Origin: Methylococcales bacterium
Lineage (GTDB): Bacteria > Pseudomonadota > Gammaproteobacteria > Methylococcales > Methylomonadaceae
NCBI GenBank assembly: GCA_023134955.1
Contig: JAGLUC010000295.1
Span: 1-14,187 of the forward strand
DNA length: 14,187 bases
Reading direction: 5' to 3'
A program made the translations under genes and the position numbers. The notes beneath the pieces are model-generated. The model was not told the origin of the DNA. It made no database searches and saw only the letters and a list, made by a program, of their open reading frames with translations. Below, in pieces: positions 7,585 to 14,187 of this stretch; position 1 is the stretch's first letter; each line of letters starts with the position of its first letter.

Positions 7585-7872
7585 TTAACTTTCACCCATC
7601 CAGCCTTGTAGTGCTTCAATAATTTCTTTTGCCTGTTTTTCGCTGGAAATATTAAATTTAGATTTCTGTGAATACTCACCATTTCTTTTTTGGTAACGGC
7701 GAATGGTAAATTTATCAGAGCCATACTCTTCTTTAGTTCGGTTCCAGTCCTGATATTTATAAATAATAGTTGCCCATGCCCCTTTACTTAATACTTTTTT
7801 ATCTAATTCTTTAACGGTTTCTATACCACCATCTTCGTAGGTTACCGTAAGTTCCTCAACTGTTTCAGCCAT
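7585..7872 (-). CDS. small conserved-looking protein, possibly PC4/p15-like
   Basis: This 95-residue charged protein has no signal peptide or membrane segment. The first half is acidic (EELTVTYEDGG, KELDKKVL); the second half is basic and strand-rich (KFTIRRYQKRNGEYSQKSKF) and ends in an amphipathic helix (SSEKQAKEIIEALQGWM). The order 'strand with RRYQK, turn, KSKFNIS, helix' resembles the single-stranded DNA-binding PC4/p15 fold, but this is pattern similarity only. The ATG at 7872 has GAGAG at 7877-7881 just upstream, so translation is likely. It lies 48 bp after the YVTN gene on the same strand and may be co-transcribed. It is probably a real gene; the function is unassigned. Confidence 0.75.
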   Translation of the reverse strand: MAETVEELTVTYEDGGIETVKELDKKVLSKGAWATIIYKYQDWNRTKEEYGSDKFTIRRYQKRNGEYSQKSKFNISSEKQAKEIIEALQGWMGES

Positions 7873-7920
7873 TTTTCTCTCGCTTTTAAATAAATTTGTT
7901 GCAGTCTATCATATTCTTAT

Positions 7921-8895
7921 TTATTGAGAAATAAACAACCCGAATGCCCGGCTACCTTCCCCTGTTGTTATGGTATCAACCACTTTTAGTGTTTTAGCAT
8001 CAATCACAGAAACCGTACTGTCAAACCAGTTTGCCACATAAACATGCTGATCATCAGGGTGGGTACTAATCCCTTCTGGTTTTTCACCCACTTCAATCAC
8101 TGAAACCACTTTTAATGTCGCTGTATCAATCACAGAGACCGTACTGTCATCCTGATTAGTGACAAATAACAGGCTATCATTTAAAGCTAAAGCAGTCGCA
8201 TAAGGTCTTGCCCCCACTTTAATAGTGGCTTGTCGTTTTAAATAAGTATTTTCAAGCACAGTGATGTCATCACTCTCAACATTTGCCGTGTAAATTCGTT
8301 CACCTTTTTTATCGACTGATAAACCGAATGGATGTGTCCCCACTTTTGTTGTATTTCTAATTCTGAGGTTTTTTAAATCAATTTGGGAAATACTATCATC
8401 TACCCTATTGGCGACATATAACCAGCGATTATCGTGACTCACCATCATGCCAGAAGGGGATTTTCCAACTTTAATTACTTTGATTAACTTATGCGTTTTT
8501 GTATCAAATACTGAGACTGTATTTTCATACCAGTCTGCGACAAAAACACGCTCCCCTTTACTATCAACCGCGATACCTAAAGAAGCACCTCCTACTTTTA
8601 CAGTCCCAATATTCTCAAAGGTTTGAGCATCTAAAATAGCAAAACCACCACCATTAGGTGTACTGATATAAACTTGCTGTTTGTGATGATTAACAGCCAC
8701 TCCGACTGGTTTACCAGTAACAAAAACCGTTTTAATCACTTTATTAGTTTGGGTATCAATAACAGAAACGGTGTTATCTAATTGATCAGTAATAAAAGCA
8801 TAGGGTTTTGAAAATGAACTTGGGCTAAACAGCAATATTGCTGTTAAAAAAGACACTGTGAAATTTCTAGGATTAAGCATGTGAAAAAGTTTCAA
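7921..8895 (-). CDS. exported seven-bladed YVTN beta-propeller protein, TTG start
   Basis: The 324-residue protein is almost entirely seven repeats of about 42 residues, recognisable by V(Y/F)VAN...D(S/N)TVSVIDT..L.VV..I.VG..P.G, starting at PYAFITDQ (residue 31) and ending at the last residue; this predicts one complete beta-propeller. Residues 1-29 form a signal peptide (hydrophobic FLTAILLFSPSS, possible cleavage near SFSK), so it is periplasmic or secreted. The start is chosen by the ribosome site: GAGG at 8903-8906 is 7 nt before TTG 8895, while ATG 8880 has none. Such propellers commonly serve as binding scaffolds or electron-transfer partners, and no catalytic residues can be assigned. 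A palindromic element (8922-8974) lies in the leader. Confidence 0.9.
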   Translation of the reverse strand: MKLFHMLNPRNFTVSFLTAILLFSPSSFSKPYAFITDQLDNTVSVIDTQTNKVIKTVFVTGKPVGVAVNHHKQQVYISTPNGGGFAILDAQTFENIGTVKVGGASLGIAVDSKGERVFVADWYENTVSVFDTKTHKLIKVIKVGKSPSGMMVSHDNRWLYVANRVDDSISQIDLKNLRIRNTTKVGTHPFGLSVDKKGERIYTANVESDDITVLENTYLKRQATIKVGARPYATALALNDSLLFVTNQDDSTVSVIDTATLKVVSVIEVGEKPEGISTHPDDQHVYVANWFDSTVSVIDAKTLKVVDTITTGEGSRAFGLFISQ

Positions 8896-8902
8896 AACAA
8901 AG

Positions 8903-8906
8903 CCTC
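8903..8906 (-). promoter_or_regulatory. ribosome binding site deciding a TTG start
   Basis: GAGG on the minus strand is 7 nt before TTG at 8893-8895. The alternative ATG (8878-8880) is preceded by TTTTTCAC, which has no Shine-Dalgarno character, so the TTG start is favoured for the propeller gene. Confidence 0.65.
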
Positions 8907-8921
8907 AATCAAAATCATTAA

Positions 8922-8974
8922 TGGAAGTTGGACTTTAGTCTCACCCATCTTACGAGGCTAAAACCCCACTTCCA
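8922..8974. repeat. 53-bp REP-like palindrome
   Basis: Two 21-nt arms (TGGAAGT...TTTAGTCTC and GAGGCTAAA...ACTTCCA) pair at 17 of 21 positions around an 11-nt loop (8943-8953). The core TTTAG(T/C)CTC with flanking GG and CC resembles the small 'GGCTAAAGCCCAAC' type extragenic palindromes found in many proteobacterial genomes, a similarity from memory rather than a search. There is no T tract on either strand, so it is not an intrinsic terminator. It lies 26 nt upstream of the propeller start on the minus strand and would be in the leader if transcription begins further upstream. Confidence 0.7.
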
Positions 8975-9125
8975 AATATTAAAACAATCAATTACGTATC
9001 TATTCAGAAAAAATTATTAGGGATGCCCTAAAGAACAAAGATATTGATACTGACTGCATCAATTAAAGAATATTTTTTGTGTAAGGCAAGCCGAAAACTC
9101 ACCCCACACCTTCAATCAGCTAAAA

Positions 9126-9728
9126 TTATCTTTTTAACTTGATTTTAACATCTGACTCATTAGCACTAGAATCAAATTTTTGTGCCAAGCTCGTCAAACC
9201 ATCAGTTAATACAGCAGTAACTGCTTTATCAGCGGCTGCTTCATTTAACTCTTCTGGTGGATTGTTGTTTACATACCCACGGTAATAAGTCGCAACCCAT
9301 TTTACAACAGATTTACTACCTTTACCTTTAACACTAATTGTTGCTGCATAATTTTCTACAGGTAAAACAGGTATATCTTCATCTTGACCAGCATGTTGAA
9401 TCGTTTTTACGCTACTCATATCAGTAATTTTATACTTATATGACATTTTGTCAGCTTTATGAGCTTTTAACTCTTCAGTAATTGTTCCACCATCAGTTAA
9501 AGTTAAAACACGAACTGAACCTTTTTTATTTCCATTATCAGCGGTAGCATTTGAAATGGCAGGATGCCATGACATATCATCATAATTACTAATAACATCC
9601 CAAACTTTATCAGCTGGTGCATCAATTGATATAGTTGCAGTCATCTTGCCTCTTACTGGCCCATGCGCACTAACAGTCGCCGAAAAAGCCAATGCTAACA
9701 ACGAAATAAATAACGAAATTTTTCTCAT
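9126..9728 (-). CDS. exported SRPBCC-fold (polyketide cyclase-like) protein
   Basis: The 200-residue protein has a signal peptide (residues 1-21, MRKISLFISLLALAFSATVS then AHGP) followed by an SRPBCC/START-like ligand-binding domain. It opens with the typical strand ATISIDAPADKVWDVISNYDDMSWHPAISNA and continues through VRVLTLTDGGTITEEL, MSYKYKI, NYAATISV, VVKWVATYY and a long C-terminal helix (EAAADKAVTAVLTDGLTSLAQKF). The family binds small hydrophobic ligands in a deep cavity; export to the periplasm is less usual. AGGA at 9735-9738 is 6 nt before ATG 9728, which is why the in-frame start at 9761 is rejected. It stands alone, with its own promoter-like sequence. The ligand is unknown. Confidence 0.85.
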   Translation of the reverse strand: MRKISLFISLLALAFSATVSAHGPVRGKMTATISIDAPADKVWDVISNYDDMSWHPAISNATADNGNKKGSVRVLTLTDGGTITEELKAHKADKMSYKYKITDMSSVKTIQHAGQDEDIPVLPVENYAATISVKGKGSKSVVKWVATYYRGYVNNNPPEELNEAAADKAVTAVLTDGLTSLAQKFDSSANESDVKIKLKR

Positions 9729-9768
9729 ATTACATCCTAAGTTGTGGAGTTTAAAAACCAAATATTCA

Positions 9769-9798
9769 ATTATAAGGCACTATGCTAAAGCTAGCATA
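9769..9798 (-). promoter_or_regulatory. candidate promoter with palindrome over the -35 region
   Basis: Read on the minus strand there is a perfect TATAAT (9769-9774), 40 nt upstream of the ATG at 9728. A palindrome TATGCTA-AAGC-TAGCATA (9781-9798) covers the place of the -35 box, whose best 17-bp-spaced hexamer is ATGCTA, a poor match. A weak -35 overlapped by a symmetric site is what an activator-dependent or repressible promoter would look like. The protein that binds is unknown. Confidence 0.4.
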
Positions 9799-9995
9799 TG
9801 AAAAATCAAAAAAATATATCTTTTAATCGAATCTATACCAATTATTAACCTATTTAGCTGAACCTTAAATGAATGTTTCTTCTATAAATCGGTAAAGAAG
9901 TTGAGCTACTGCTAAAAAATCCAGACACAAATACTCCAAATTTTAAAACAGTGCCATTTCGACCTGTCTTTTTTTCATAACCACACAAGATGCAA
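9799..9995. other. AT-rich gap with no recognised element
   Basis: This lies between the SRPBCC promoter region and the stop of the dienelactone-hydrolase-like gene. No terminator hairpin with a T tract, RNA gene or repeat shared with the rest of the window is visible. Confidence 0.45.
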
Positions 9996-10715
9996 TTACT
10001 CAAAGACCTCAGTTAAAAAATTCTGCATACTTATCCATGAGCGTTTATCTGCATCCGCTTGATAAACTGTACCAAAATCAGCATCATTAGCAACTGGATT
10101 GGTAAAAGCATGCATAGTATTACCATAATTATGAAATTGCCAATCAGCCCCGGCCTGAGTTAAATCTCGCTGCAAAGCAAAAATATCTTCAACTGATGCC
10201 ATTGGGTCATCATTACCATGCAACACTAACACCTTTGCCTTAATTTGCTCAGATTGAGAATTTTCTGGCGCAGTTAATAAGCCGTGAAAAGAAACCACAG
10301 CTTTAATATCAGCTCCTGATCTCGCTAAATCAAGCACACACAAACCACCGAAGCAAAAGCCAATTGAAGCAATTTTTTTATCATCCACCCAAGGCATTAA
10401 CTTTATAGCATAAAGAGCGGCTTTCATCCTTTTTAACACCAGGCTCCGGTCATCTATAAATGGCTGCATGAGCTTTTCACACTCATCATTACTTTTCCCT
10501 AAAACACCCTTGCCATACATATCAACAGCAAAGGCAAAATACCCAAGTTCAGCAATTTTTAATGCTTTTTCCTTAACAAAATCATTACGACCAGCCCAGG
10601 CATGGTTGATCATAACAGCAGGGCGGCGACCTTCAATCGCATCATCATAGACAAAAAAACCTTCTAATAAGGTTTCGCCATCAAGATAGCCTACGGTATT
10701 AGAAATTATTGCCAT
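9996..10715 (-). CDS. dienelactone hydrolase family protein
   Basis: This is a cytoplasmic alpha/beta hydrolase of 239 residues. The nucleophile is Cys121 in SIGFCFGG, which distinguishes the dienelactone hydrolase family from serine hydrolases. Asp170 (VLHGNDDP) and His202 (GNTMHAFTNP) complete the triad. MINHAWAGRNDF and ADMYG-like AVDMYGKG are also typical. ATG 10715 is preferred because AGGA (10724-10727) is 8 nt upstream; the in-frame ATG at 10724 would overlap this site. It is the third gene of a unit with the phosphatase and Dabb genes, beginning 11 bp after the Dabb stop. The natural substrate cannot be read from sequence; most such genes do not act in chloroaromatic pathways. Confidence 0.9.
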   Translation of the reverse strand: MAIISNTVGYLDGETLLEGFFVYDDAIEGRRPAVMINHAWAGRNDFVKEKALKIAELGYFAFAVDMYGKGVLGKSNDECEKLMQPFIDDRSLVLKRMKAALYAIKLMPWVDDKKIASIGFCFGGLCVLDLARSGADIKAVVSFHGLLTAPENSQSEQIKAKVLVLHGNDDPMASVEDIFALQRDLTQAGADWQFHNYGNTMHAFTNPVANDADFGTVYQADADKRSWISMQNFLTEVFE

Positions 10716-10726
10716 CACTGGCATCC

Positions 10727-11119
10727 TTATTGACTAATAAAATCATATGCAACCACTCTATTGGTAAGTGGCTTGATTTTTTCTTTTAGAATTTTTTTAT
10801 GTTTAGGATTATTTAAATAAGCCTTCAAAGCTGCTTTGCTTTCCATTGTTACTGTCACAGCAACATCAAAGGTATCATCAACAATAGCTCTGCCACTTGG
10901 CAAAACAACCCCTACATGACGATTAACAATACCAGGCAAATCATTAAGTTGTTCACTCGCTTTAATAAAGGCATTACGTTGCTGCTCATTACCTGGTTGT
11001 TTCAACCAAACCATCACCACATGAGTAATTTTTTTATTTTCTGCTGCTATGAGATTTGTCGCATTTAAAGAGACCAAACCAAAAACTAAAACTTGCACTA
11101 AAAGTAACGCTTTTTTCAT
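10727..11119 (-). CDS. exported Dabb (stress-responsive A/B barrel) domain protein
   Basis: This 130-residue protein has a signal peptide (residues 1-26, LLLVQVLVFGLVSL core, cleavage after IAA) and a Dabb domain starting at KKITHVVMVWLKQPG, with the family's conserved His33. GIVNRHVGVVLPSG, DDTFDVAVTVTMESKAALKAYLNNPKH and VAYDF complete the ferredoxin-like fold. Dabb proteins are small dimeric barrels, some enzymatic and many of unknown role. An exported form is noteworthy. Its ATG overlaps the phosphatase stop by 4 bp (ATGA) with GGAG (11127-11130) 7 nt upstream, so the two are translationally coupled. The fold is confident; the function is open. Confidence 0.85.
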   Translation of the reverse strand: MKKALLLVQVLVFGLVSLNATNLIAAENKKITHVVMVWLKQPGNEQQRNAFIKASEQLNDLPGIVNRHVGVVLPSGRAIVDDTFDVAVTVTMESKAALKAYLNNPKHKKILKEKIKPLTNRVVAYDFISQ

Positions 11120-11601
11120 GTTATTTCTCCAGATTGTTTTAATGAATTTAAAAAACCAACAGCCGCATCTTCAACCATATCAAGCACTCGCTCAAAGCCG
11201 TATTTTCCACCATAATAAGGATCAGGCACTTGACGAGTATCAAGATGAGGTGCATATTCTAAAAAATATTTAATTTTACTTTTTAATAGTTCCGGGCATG
11301 TTTGCATTAAAATTTGATAATTATCATCATCCATGGCCAATAAATAATCAAAATCTTCAAAATCCCCATAAACAACCTTCTGCGCTCTTTGCTCAGAAAG
11401 ATCAATACCTCGATCTTCTGCCGCTTTTTGTGCTCGCAAATCAGGCTGTTCTCCAACATGATAGGCATGAGTTCCCGCAGATGCAATCTCAAACTGATCA
11501 GCTATTTTTTGCTCATTGATTAAAGCCGAAAACACACCCTCAGCCGTTGGCGATCGACAAATATTTCCCATACAGACAAACAGCACTTTAATTTTATTCA
11601 T
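11116..11601 (-). CDS. low-molecular-weight protein tyrosine phosphatase
   Basis: The 161-residue protein has the family signature at its N-terminus: VLFVCMGNICRSPTAEG, with nucleophile Cys10 and Arg16 (CX5R). The general acid Asp127 is in VPDPYYGG, and SAGTHAYHVGEQPD is also typical. It hydrolyses phosphotyrosine or small phosphoesters in the cytoplasm, and in bacteria it is often tied to exopolysaccharide control, though no kinase or capsule gene is nearby here. ATG 11601 gives the standard length; the in-frame TTG at 11643 adds 14 unsupported residues. Neither start has a good Shine-Dalgarno. It is first in the unit phosphatase-Dabb-hydrolase. Confidence 0.93.
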   Translation of the reverse strand: MNKIKVLFVCMGNICRSPTAEGVFSALINEQKIADQFEIASAGTHAYHVGEQPDLRAQKAAEDRGIDLSEQRAQKVVYGDFEDFDYLLAMDDDNYQILMQTCPELLKSKIKYFLEYAPHLDTRQVPDPYYGGKYGFERVLDMVEDAAVGFLNSLKQSGEIT

Positions 11602-11654
11602 ATTTAATTTTAAAGTTTGTAACAAAACAACCGATACGTTCAATGTAAGTGTTA

Positions 11655-11660
11655 ATTATA
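11655..11660 (-). promoter_or_regulatory. candidate -10 box for the phosphatase unit
   Basis: The minus strand reads TATAAT here, 53 nt upstream of the ATG at 11601. The hexamer 17 bp further upstream (CATTTA) is a poor -35, so support comes mainly from the -10 box and its position. Confidence 0.4.
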
Positions 11661-11927
11661 CCCTAATTGACACCTAATAAATGGATCTACAGTTTGCATC
11701 CATTTCATAAACAAAAAATAATTTACTATAGGACACCTCTATTTATTCATGACTGGCATCTATACGCTTAAAATATTTGATAACTACGTTGAAAATCTTG
11801 TTAATAGCCTGCTATTAACTGCGATCTTCGCCTTGTTCTCAAATATTTTAAACGCATACCTGACCAGCCAGAATAAATTGAGATGTCCTATATTCTTTAT
11901 CCTAAGAGTTTTCAGGAGACTTCTACT
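11661..11927. other. gene-free stretch between phosphatase and chemoreceptor genes
   Basis: Apart from the foldback element (11727-11892), this gap contains the phosphatase promoter region on the left and the chemoreceptor ribosome site AGGAG (11914-11918) on the right. A 61-codon frame at 11749-11934 lies almost entirely inside the palindrome and is not believable as a gene. No convincing sigma-70 or flagellar sigma-28 promoter for the chemoreceptor was found. Confidence 0.5.
11727..11892. mobile_element. 166-bp foldback element (MITE-like) upstream of the chemoreceptor gene
   Basis: Nearly the whole segment is one imperfect palindrome. Ends TATAGGACA (11727-11735) and TGTCCTATA (11884-11892) are exact inverted repeats. 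Inwards, CTATTTATTC/GAATAAATTG, CTGG/CCAG, TATACGCTTAAAATATTTGA (11761-11780) against TCAAATATTTTAAACGCATA (11839-11858), GAAAATC/GATCTTC, and the perfect centre GTTAATAGC-CT-GCTATTAAC (11800-11819) all pair. The outermost TA on each side could be a TA target duplication, as for Tc1/IS630-type MITEs, so this is my inferred class. It ends 35 bp before the chemoreceptor ATG, so the gene's transcript must start in or run through it. No transposase is present. A palindromic structured RNA is the main alternative. Confidence 0.75.
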
Positions 11928-13679
11928 ATGTTAATGATGAACTGGCATTCAGTTGGTGCCAAAGTGATTATAATCACCAGTGCCACTTTAACTCTCTTGG
12001 CAATTGGTCTATTAATCCTTTATGCCAATAACGAAAAACAAAAGGTTATCGACAATAACATTCAAGCTGCCAAACAATTGTTACTAGTCTCCGAATCCAT
12101 CCGGAATAATACCATTGAAAAATGGGATCAAGGTTTATTCTCCACTGGACACCTTAGACAACTGATAAAGAACAAAAGCCATTCCCAAGCCAGGTCTATC
12201 GTTATATCAACCGTTCCAGTTGCAACTGCCTGGAATACTATCAAAGAAAAAGAAAAAGAAGGCAACTTTCGTTTTAAAGCGCCAAGGGTTGGTGCTAGAA
12301 ATAAAAAAAATGAAGCCGATGATATTGAGCGCGAAGCATTAAGTTTTTTTCAAAACAACCCCGGCTATTCCGAATATAGTTACATTGATAAAGAAAAAAA
12401 TGAAGTCCGTTATTTTAGACCCGTCAAACTTGATAAACAATGTGAAATTTGTCATGGCAACCCCGCTACATCACAACAACTATGGGGGAATAGCAATGGG
12501 ACTGATATTCTCGGTTATCAAATGGAAAACAAACGTCAGGGTGATCTACATGGTGCCTTTGAGATTATCACCCCTCTTACCAATGACTTTGCTGAATTAC
12601 ATAAAGACATCTGGCTGGCCGCTGGCTTTCTTATGGCTACCCTTTTTATTATTGGTTTTACCAGCTTTTTTATCACCAATCAGATTATTATCACTCCATT
12701 AACCAACCTGGCATTAAAATTCCAAGCTATCAGCAGTGGCGATGGTGATTTGACTGTACGTCTTGACGCTCAGGGAAAATCAGAATTTGCATGGGTAGCT
12801 AATAGTTTTAATACTTTCGTCAAAAAAATAGCAAAAACCATTGAACATATTAGTGATACTAGCGAAAAATTAGCATCTGCCTCACATAATTTAGCTGATA
12901 TTACCGAGGCAACCGAACAAGGAGTTGAGAGACAACTTGCAGAAACTACGCAAGTTGCAACAGCTATGGAAGAAATGACTGCAACTGTACAAGAAGTTGC
13001 CCGTAACGCTGTCAACGCATCCAACTCTGCATCAATTGCCGATACTGAAGCCCACACGGGTAAAAACATTGTTACTCAGGCTGTTGCAGGCATTAACCAA
13101 CTCGCCTCAGAAGTTGAAAATGCAGCCAGTGTTATTCATGAACTTGAAAATGATAGCAATAGTATTGGTGAAGTTTTAAGCGTCATTCAAGGCATTGCCG
13201 AACAAACAAACTTACTTGCTTTAAATGCCGCTATCGAAGCCGCCCGTGCTGGCGAACAAGGTCGTGGGTTTGCAGTAGTTGCAGATGAAGTAAGAACCTT
13301 AGCCAGCAGGACGCAAAATTCAACACTTGAAATTCAACAAACTATCGAACGTTTACAAAACCGAGCCAAACAAGCTGTAAGTGTAATGGGTAATGGTCAA
13401 AAATGTGCCGCATCCAGCGTAGAACAAGCTGCTTCAGCGGGTGAGTCAATCAACACTATTAGTGAACGAATAGATACCATCAGCGATATGAACAACCAAA
13501 TCGCAAGCGCAGCAGAGGAGCAAACAAGCGTTGCAGAAGAAATAAACAGAAATATAAATAACATAAGTGCTGTTTCTGATGAAACCGCACTAGGAGCAAG
13601 AAATACATCCGAAGCATGTAAAGCACTACTGGAATTAGCTGACCAATTAAGAGATACTGTGGGGCAATTTAAAACCTAA
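11928..13679 (+). CDS. methyl-accepting chemotaxis protein with periplasmic haem-c-type sensor
   Basis: This is a 583-residue transmembrane chemoreceptor. The first membrane segment is residues 11-32. A periplasmic domain (about 33-228) contains CEICH (172-176), a single CxxCH motif, and looks like the DUF3365/Tll0287-like haem domain seen in proteobacterial sensors. The second membrane segment is 229-250, HAMP about 250-303 (ITPLTNLALKF, GDLTVRL), then the signalling coiled coil with the hairpin tip IAEQTNLLALNAAIEAARAGEQGRGFAVVADEVRTLA (split here across 423-459). The haem probably senses redox state or a gas, and the tip would control CheA. The start is set by AGGAG (11914-11918), 9 nt before ATG 11928; the in-frame ATG at 11883 lies inside the foldback element. 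No CheW, CheA or CheR gene is nearby. Confidence 0.95.
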   Translation: MLMMNWHSVGAKVIIITSATLTLLAIGLLILYANNEKQKVIDNNIQAAKQLLLVSESIRNNTIEKWDQGLFSTGHLRQLIKNKSHSQARSIVISTVPVATAWNTIKEKEKEGNFRFKAPRVGARNKKNEADDIEREALSFFQNNPGYSEYSYIDKEKNEVRYFRPVKLDKQCEICHGNPATSQQLWGNSNGTDILGYQMENKRQGDLHGAFEIITPLTNDFAELHKDIWLAAGFLMATLFIIGFTSFFITNQIIITPLTNLALKFQAISSGDGDLTVRLDAQGKSEFAWVANSFNTFVKKIAKTIEHISDTSEKLASASHNLADITEATEQGVERQLAETTQVATAMEEMTATVQEVARNAVNASNSASIADTEAHTGKNIVTQAVAGINQLASEVENAASVIHELENDSNSIGEVLSVIQGIAEQTNLLALNAAIEAARAGEQGRGFAVVADEVRTLASRTQNSTLEIQQTIERLQNRAKQAVSVMGNGQKCAASSVEQAASAGESINTISERIDTISDMNNQIASAAEEQTSVAEEINRNINNISAVSDETALGARNTSEACKALLELADQLRDTVGQFKT

Positions 13680-13711
13680 TTTAGCTTTTCATTAAAAGCA
13701 AAGGATTAAAA

Positions 13712-14187
13712 ATGCTAAACAAAGTAACCCTCATTGGACGACTGGGAGCAGACCCAGAAGTAAGATACATGCCTAGCGGCGGAGCTGTCACTAATATTCG
13801 ATTAGCTACAACACGTCGCTGGAAGGATAGACAAACGGGTGAACGTCGCGATGAAACTGAATGGCACCGTGTTACTTTCTTTAACCGTATAGCAGAGGTC
13901 GCTGGTGAATACCTAAGAAAAGGTAGTTTAGTCTACGTAGAAGGACGTATTCGCACACAAAAATGGCAAGACCAAAGCGGTCAAGATAGATATACAACTG
14001 AAATTGTCGCCGAACAAATGCAAATGCTAGACAGCAAAAGTGGTGGCACGGGTAATTTTTCTGACACCCCCCCAAACCAACCCAATACAGACTATAAAGC
14101 CCCCCAACAAGCACCACCACAGCCTCAACAAAGCTCAAATACCCCACCTGCGGCATCTTATGAAGATTTTGATGATGATATTCCTTT
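13712..14187 (+). CDS. ssb: single-stranded DNA-binding protein SSB (stop codon beyond window)
   Basis: SSB coats single-stranded DNA in replication, recombination and repair. From ATG 13712, with AAGGA (13701-13705) 6 nt upstream, 158 codons plus two bases are present. The OB fold covers residues 1-105 (MLNKVTLIGRLGADPEVRYM, WHRVTFFNRIAEVAGEYL, SLVYVEGRIRTQKWQD) with DNA-stacking Trp37, Trp51 and Trp85, each three less than in E. coli SSB. A disordered Gln/Pro-rich linker (about 110-150) leads to the acidic tip DFDDDIP, and the final two bases TT fit the last Phe of the universal DDDIPF end. Only the stop is probably missing. The gene begins 32 bp after the chemoreceptor stop, perhaps with its own promoter inside that gene. 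Confidence 0.98.
   Translation, partial: MLNKVTLIGRLGADPEVRYMPSGGAVTNIRLATTRRWKDRQTGERRDETEWHRVTFFNRIAEVAGEYLRKGSLVYVEGRIRTQKWQDQSGQDRYTTEIVAEQMQMLDSKSGGTGNFSDTPPNQPNTDYKAPQQAPPQPQQSSNTPPAASYEDFDDDIP

Noticed and set aside
9063..9113. Possible hairpin GTGTAAGG...CCCCACAC after the SRPBCC gene as a terminator
   Set aside because: The stem relies on wobble pairs around a long loop and is followed by an A run, not a T run, on the minus strand.
11667..11672. TTGACA on the plus strand as a -35 box for the chemoreceptor
   Set aside because: No suitable -10 box lies at the right spacing, and the large palindrome would separate it from the gene by more than 200 bp.
11749..11934. A 61-codon open frame upstream of the chemoreceptor
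   Set aside because: It lies almost entirely inside the palindromic element, has no ribosome site and runs into the chemoreceptor start in another frame.
13684..13699. GCTTTT-CATT-AAAAGC hairpin between the chemoreceptor and ssb as a terminator
   Set aside because: The stem is only 6 bp and AT-rich and has no following T tract; it overlaps the ssb leader and is too weak to call.
1..14187. CRISPR arrays, tRNA or rRNA genes, and a biotin-related riboswitch
   Set aside because: No regularly spaced short repeats, cloverleaf sequences or known RNA motifs were seen on either strand.

Overview
The window is an AT-rich chromosomal segment (clearly below 50% GC by eye) from what looks like a gammaproteobacterium. 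That inference rests on the compact biotin operon bioB-bioF-bioH-bioC-bioD with a divergent comF, a Bax-like glucosaminidase, a bacteriohemerythrin, a seven-bladed YVTN propeller protein and a typical proteobacterial SSB. A methanotroph or sulfur-oxidiser relative is plausible, but the sequence alone does not settle the genus.

Layout. At 39-807 a small bacteriohemerythrin gene on the minus strand is bracketed by two near-identical, same-orientation copies of a ~156-bp foldback repeat. At 826-5224 five biotin genes are packed head to tail on the minus strand with overlapping stops and starts. comF runs the other way from 5279 and ends at a bidirectional terminator (6081-6106), which it shares with an exported glucosaminidase gene. 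Positions 7030-7540 hold a decayed gene I cannot name, with an in-frame stop and a frameshift at an A8 run. Then, all on the minus strand, come a 95-residue basic protein, the exported YVTN propeller (TTG start) with a REP-like hairpin in its leader, an exported SRPBCC-fold protein, and a three-gene unit read as low-molecular-weight phosphatase, exported Dabb protein, dienelactone-hydrolase-like enzyme. On the plus strand are a chemoreceptor with a periplasmic CxxCH haem motif and an ssb gene that lacks only its stop codon.

How the genes work together. BioC and BioH make the pimeloyl-ACP precursor by the masked methyl-ester route, and BioF, BioD and BioB complete the ring. BioA is not in the cluster. 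The remaining genes look like independent housekeeping or envelope units.

The most interesting content lies between and around genes. There are three different foldback repeat types: the hemerythrin-flanking pair, the 53-bp hairpin at 8922-8974, and a 166-bp near-complete palindrome at 11727-11892 just upstream of the chemoreceptor gene. The hemerythrin also lacks the first iron-ligand histidine. I did not find a convincing wholly new multigene system.
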